Shown: one piece after another, positions 61,971 to 64,000 of the stretch | Position numbering within the stretch: position 1 is the first letter of the stretch | Layout of the letters: the number at the start of each line of letters is the position of its first letter | Made by a program: the position numbers and the translations under genes | Notes under the pieces: generated by a model | What the model was told of the DNA's origin: nothing | Databases searched by the model: none | What the model saw: only the letters and a program-made list of their open reading frames with translations | Assembly (NCBI GenBank): GCA_902589825.1 | Contig: CACIUL010000002.1 | Coordinates: 53,005 to 117,004, forward strand | Direction: 5' to 3' | Source of the DNA: an uncultured Verrucomicrobiota bacterium | GTDB taxonomy: Bacteria; Verrucomicrobiota; Verrucomicrobiia; Verrucomicrobiales; DEV007 | Length of the DNA: 64,000 nucleotides

Positions 61971-64000
61971 ATGAGTATGAAACGAATCAACGTTCTCCAA
62001 CGCGGCATCAGTTTCGCATGGATTGCGGCCGCCGTGACCTTCGCGGCTGAGGGCCGAGCCGCGGATTCGGCCGCTGAGCGCAAAGCTATGCATGCCGTGA
62101 TGAAAGAGAAGTGCTTCAGTTGCCACGGCGAAAAGAAACAGAAGGGCAAGCTGCGTCTGGACACGGTGAGCATGACGCCCCAAAGCGCAACGGACCTGGC
62201 TGTCTGGCGACGCGTGTACGAACAAATCATGGACGAAGAAATGCCGCCGGAGGATGAAGCACAATTCTCCACGGCAGAACGCGAAAAGACGCTCGCGTGG
62301 TTAAAAGCCACCCTCGAGGCCCACTCCGATCTCAACCTGACGCCCTCAGCGGCGAACTACGTCGATCATGAAGCCCTGTTCTCGGGAGCGCCGGCTGGTG
62401 ACCCAGCCACCCCTGCCCGAGTATGGCGGCTCGCGCCCCAGGCCTACGAGGCGTTCATGTTTCGCCTCAATCAAGAACTTCAGCTCCACGTGGACCAAAG
62501 AGCGATCATGGCGCCGTGGGCGGGCAGTAACTACTCCACGGCTGATCGCATCGATCAAGCAGAGATCGAAGCCCATCTACGTATCTGTAAGCTCATGCTG
62601 TCAAGGATGATGCCGCTGGTGAAAAACAATAAGTTCCGGGTCCGCTCGCTTCATCCCGTCTACAAGGCCGGCAAGGCTGCGACGGCACCGCAGATTCGGG
62701 CCGCGGTTAAGGATACGTGCCAGAAGATTCTCCGGCAGGCTCCCGACGCTACCGAAATGCAGGAGTACAGCCAACTGCTGACCAACGATCTCAAGACCTA
62801 CGAGCCGTCAAGAGCAATCGAGCGATTCCTGACCAAGGTACTGTTCCATCCAACGGTTCTCTACCGGGTTGAAACGCCAATTGCGGGATCGCAGCGATCG
62901 ATCATGCCGCCTCGTCAACTCGCTCGCGCGATCGCCTATTCGTTGACCTACAGCGAACCAGACGAAGGTCTCAGGAAAGCGGTGGCCGCGGGGAAACTGT
63001 CCACAAAGCAGGACGTCCGTCGCGAAGTGCAGCGCCTCGTAACGGCCACGACGCCCTATGGGCAGGACGTTAAGCTGACCGCCGATCAGCGTGCCAAGCT
63101 CGACGCCCTCAATCGTGAGTATTGGCAGATCAAGACGCCTGAGGCGCGCAAGGAGGCCAATTACCAGCAGAAGCTCGGGAAAATTCTCGGCAAGCAAGCC
63201 GGGCGTTGGATCCAACTCCAAAGAGCCGGCTATCGCAGCACGGATGGCGAGCACATCAACCTCACAGCGCTGTTGCGGCCGCGCGTGATGACATTTTTCC
63301 AAAGCTATTTCGGCTACAGGAAGTCGCCTTTCAAATGCGTCGTCACGGTCAAGGAGCTAAACGTCATCCCGGCCGGCAATCCAGAGTGGAAGTCATGGTG
63401 GTTTGCGAACGACACAGACCGCTTGGTCGGTTGGGTGCTCGAGTCCGACAAGGAGGTGCTTCGCACGCTGCTGACCACCCGAAAAACCTTTGTGATCGCG
63501 CGCTATACTGGCAATGCAAGGCAGGGTCTTAAACGGCATACGGGGCAAATCCATGAAATGCAAAAGTGGAAGCACTTCCAAACTGCGCTGCACCACTACG
63601 AAGTTTCCATGACGCCTGAGCAGTGGTTGCTGGGCAAGGAAGAGCCGGTCGAGATGCCGAAAGGGCGTCGCATGGGGATTCTCACACACCCCAGCTGGCT
63701 CGTGTCTAAGTCCGGCAATTTCGACAACGACGCCATTCATCGCGGCAAATGGATTCACGAGAATCTGCTGGGCGGGCGCGTTCCCGACGTGCCGATCACC
63801 GTGGATGCAAAACTCCCCGACGAGCCACACAACACGCTCCGCGAACGCATGCGCGTGACGCGCGCCGAACAATGCATCAAATGCCACAACCGGATGGACG
63901 CACTCGGGTTGACCTTTGAGCAGTTCGACCACTTCGGTCGCAATCGCTCCGCGGAGATCGTCGTCGACAAAGAGAAGACCGCGCAGATGAAGAAGCGAGG
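61971..64000 (+). CDS. c-haem DUF1592/DUF1588/DUF1585-type protein (3' end outside window)
   Basis: Open from ATG 61971 to the end of the window (676 codons, no stop). The signal peptide is MSMKRINVLQRGISFAWIAAA. A C-F-S-C-H-G haem motif lies near residue 48, then KLRLDTVSM and a MPPEDEAQF segment of the cytochrome domain. Later regions include R-Q-L-A-R-A-I-A-Y-S-L-T-Y (DUF1592-like) and, near the end, MGILTHPSWLVSKSGNFDN and C-I-K-C-H-N-R-M-D-A-L-G-L-T-F-E, the DUF1588/DUF1585 pattern and a second C-x-x-C-H. It begins one base after the DUF1552 stop, so both are co-transcribed. Spacing between the domains is larger than usual. Confidence 0.85.
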   Translation, partial: MSMKRINVLQRGISFAWIAAAVTFAAEGRAADSAAERKAMHAVMKEKCFSCHGEKKQKGKLRLDTVSMTPQSATDLAVWRRVYEQIMDEEMPPEDEAQFSTAEREKTLAWLKATLEAHSDLNLTPSAANYVDHEALFSGAPAGDPATPARVWRLAPQAYEAFMFRLNQELQLHVDQRAIMAPWAGSNYSTADRIDQAEIEAHLRICKLMLSRMMPLVKNNKFRVRSLHPVYKAGKAATAPQIRAAVKDTCQKILRQAPDATEMQEYSQLLTNDLKTYEPSRAIERFLTKVLFHPTVLYRVETPIAGSQRSIMPPRQLARAIAYSLTYSEPDEGLRKAVAAGKLSTKQDVRREVQRLVTATTPYGQDVKLTADQRAKLDALNREYWQIKTPEARKEANYQQKLGKILGKQAGRWIQLQRAGYRSTDGEHINLTALLRPRVMTFFQSYFGYRKSPFKCVVTVKELNVIPAGNPEWKSWWFANDTDRLVGWVLESDKEVLRTLLTTRKTFVIARYTGNARQGLKRHTGQIHEMQKWKHFQTALHHYEVSMTPEQWLLGKEEPVEMPKGRRMGILTHPSWLVSKSGNFDNDAIHRGKWIHENLLGGRVPDVPITVDAKLPDEPHNTLRERMRVTRAEQCIKCHNRMDALGLTFEQFDHFGRNRSAEIVVDKEKTAQMKKR

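Noticed and set aside
1..64000. Genetic code with TGA as an ordinary sense codon
   Set aside because: TGA ends many genes here, including ATGA overlaps (nadC/birA, coaC/coaB), so only specific sites could be recoded.
1..64000. CRISPR array, tRNA, rRNA, IS element or prophage
   Set aside because: Intergenic gaps are short, and I saw no spaced repeats, tRNA folds, transposase or phage genes.

Overview
The window looks like a chromosomal segment of a PVC-group bacterium, most likely a Verrucomicrobiota member (Opitutae-like, possibly marine). Reasons: several sulfatases, DUF1501 next to a DUF1549/DUF1553 protein, DUF1552 next to a DUF1592/DUF1588-type c-haem protein, a DUF6288-like protein, and a MoxR/Bat aerotolerance-type operon, mixed with ordinary housekeeping genes. 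This assignment is inference; there is no rRNA in the window. Few start codons have a clear Shine-Dalgarno sequence, and many adjacent genes overlap by ATGA.

Layout. 1-213: 3' end of a citrate synthase gene. 291-11745 (+): a long operon encoding a MoxR ATPase, a DUF58 protein, a membrane protein, two VWA (BatA/BatB-like) proteins, an RND/MMPL permease, a TPR-type protein and a 1245-residue exported protein. 11768-14743 (-): ispF, suhB, separate coaB and coaC genes, ruvX. 14922-23992 (+): TPR protein, alpha-2-macroglobulin with a thioester motif, penicillin-binding protein 1C. 23936-29533: folA (-), serS, a 57-residue membrane protein, nadC, birA, a histidine-kinase-like protein and a 2-Cys peroxiredoxin whose peroxidatic cysteine codon is TGA. 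30007-36744 (+): an FHA/coiled-coil protein with a GrpE-like C-terminus, a zinc-ribbon membrane protein, mutS. 36784-44461: a mutarotase-like protein, a lactonase-like beta-propeller protein, and a minus-strand operon (sugar isomerase, DUF1549/1553, DUF1501). 44658-60131: a sulfatase/hydrolase island with four sulfatases, several alpha/beta hydrolases, a lyase-esterase fusion and a PhoD-like phosphatase, with two paralogous membrane-protein genes on the opposite strand. 60185-64000: a DUF1552 gene remnant, a full DUF1552 gene and the 5' part of a c-haem gene.

The most interesting signals are two in-frame TGA codons that look like selenocysteine sites. In the peroxiredoxin (TGA at 29078-29080) it replaces the catalytic cysteine of a gene that is otherwise intact, and a nested hairpin lies just downstream. 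In the Bat-operon TPR gene (TGA at 7828-7830) the frame continues for 39 coding-looking codons, the TGA forms a U-x-x-C motif with the next cysteine, and a hairpin with a GGUC loop starts 24 nt downstream. TGA also serves as an ordinary stop in this genome (for example in several ATGA overlaps), so wholesale code reassignment is not the explanation. No selA/selB/selC/selD genes are in the window, so Sec decoding must be tested against the rest of the genome.

Functionally, the island at 44-60 kb suggests breakdown of a sulfated, esterified polysaccharide. The 291-23992 region concerns the cell envelope (Bat/MoxR, macroglobulin trap, cell-wall synthase). No CRISPR array, tRNA, rRNA, insertion sequence or prophage was seen.
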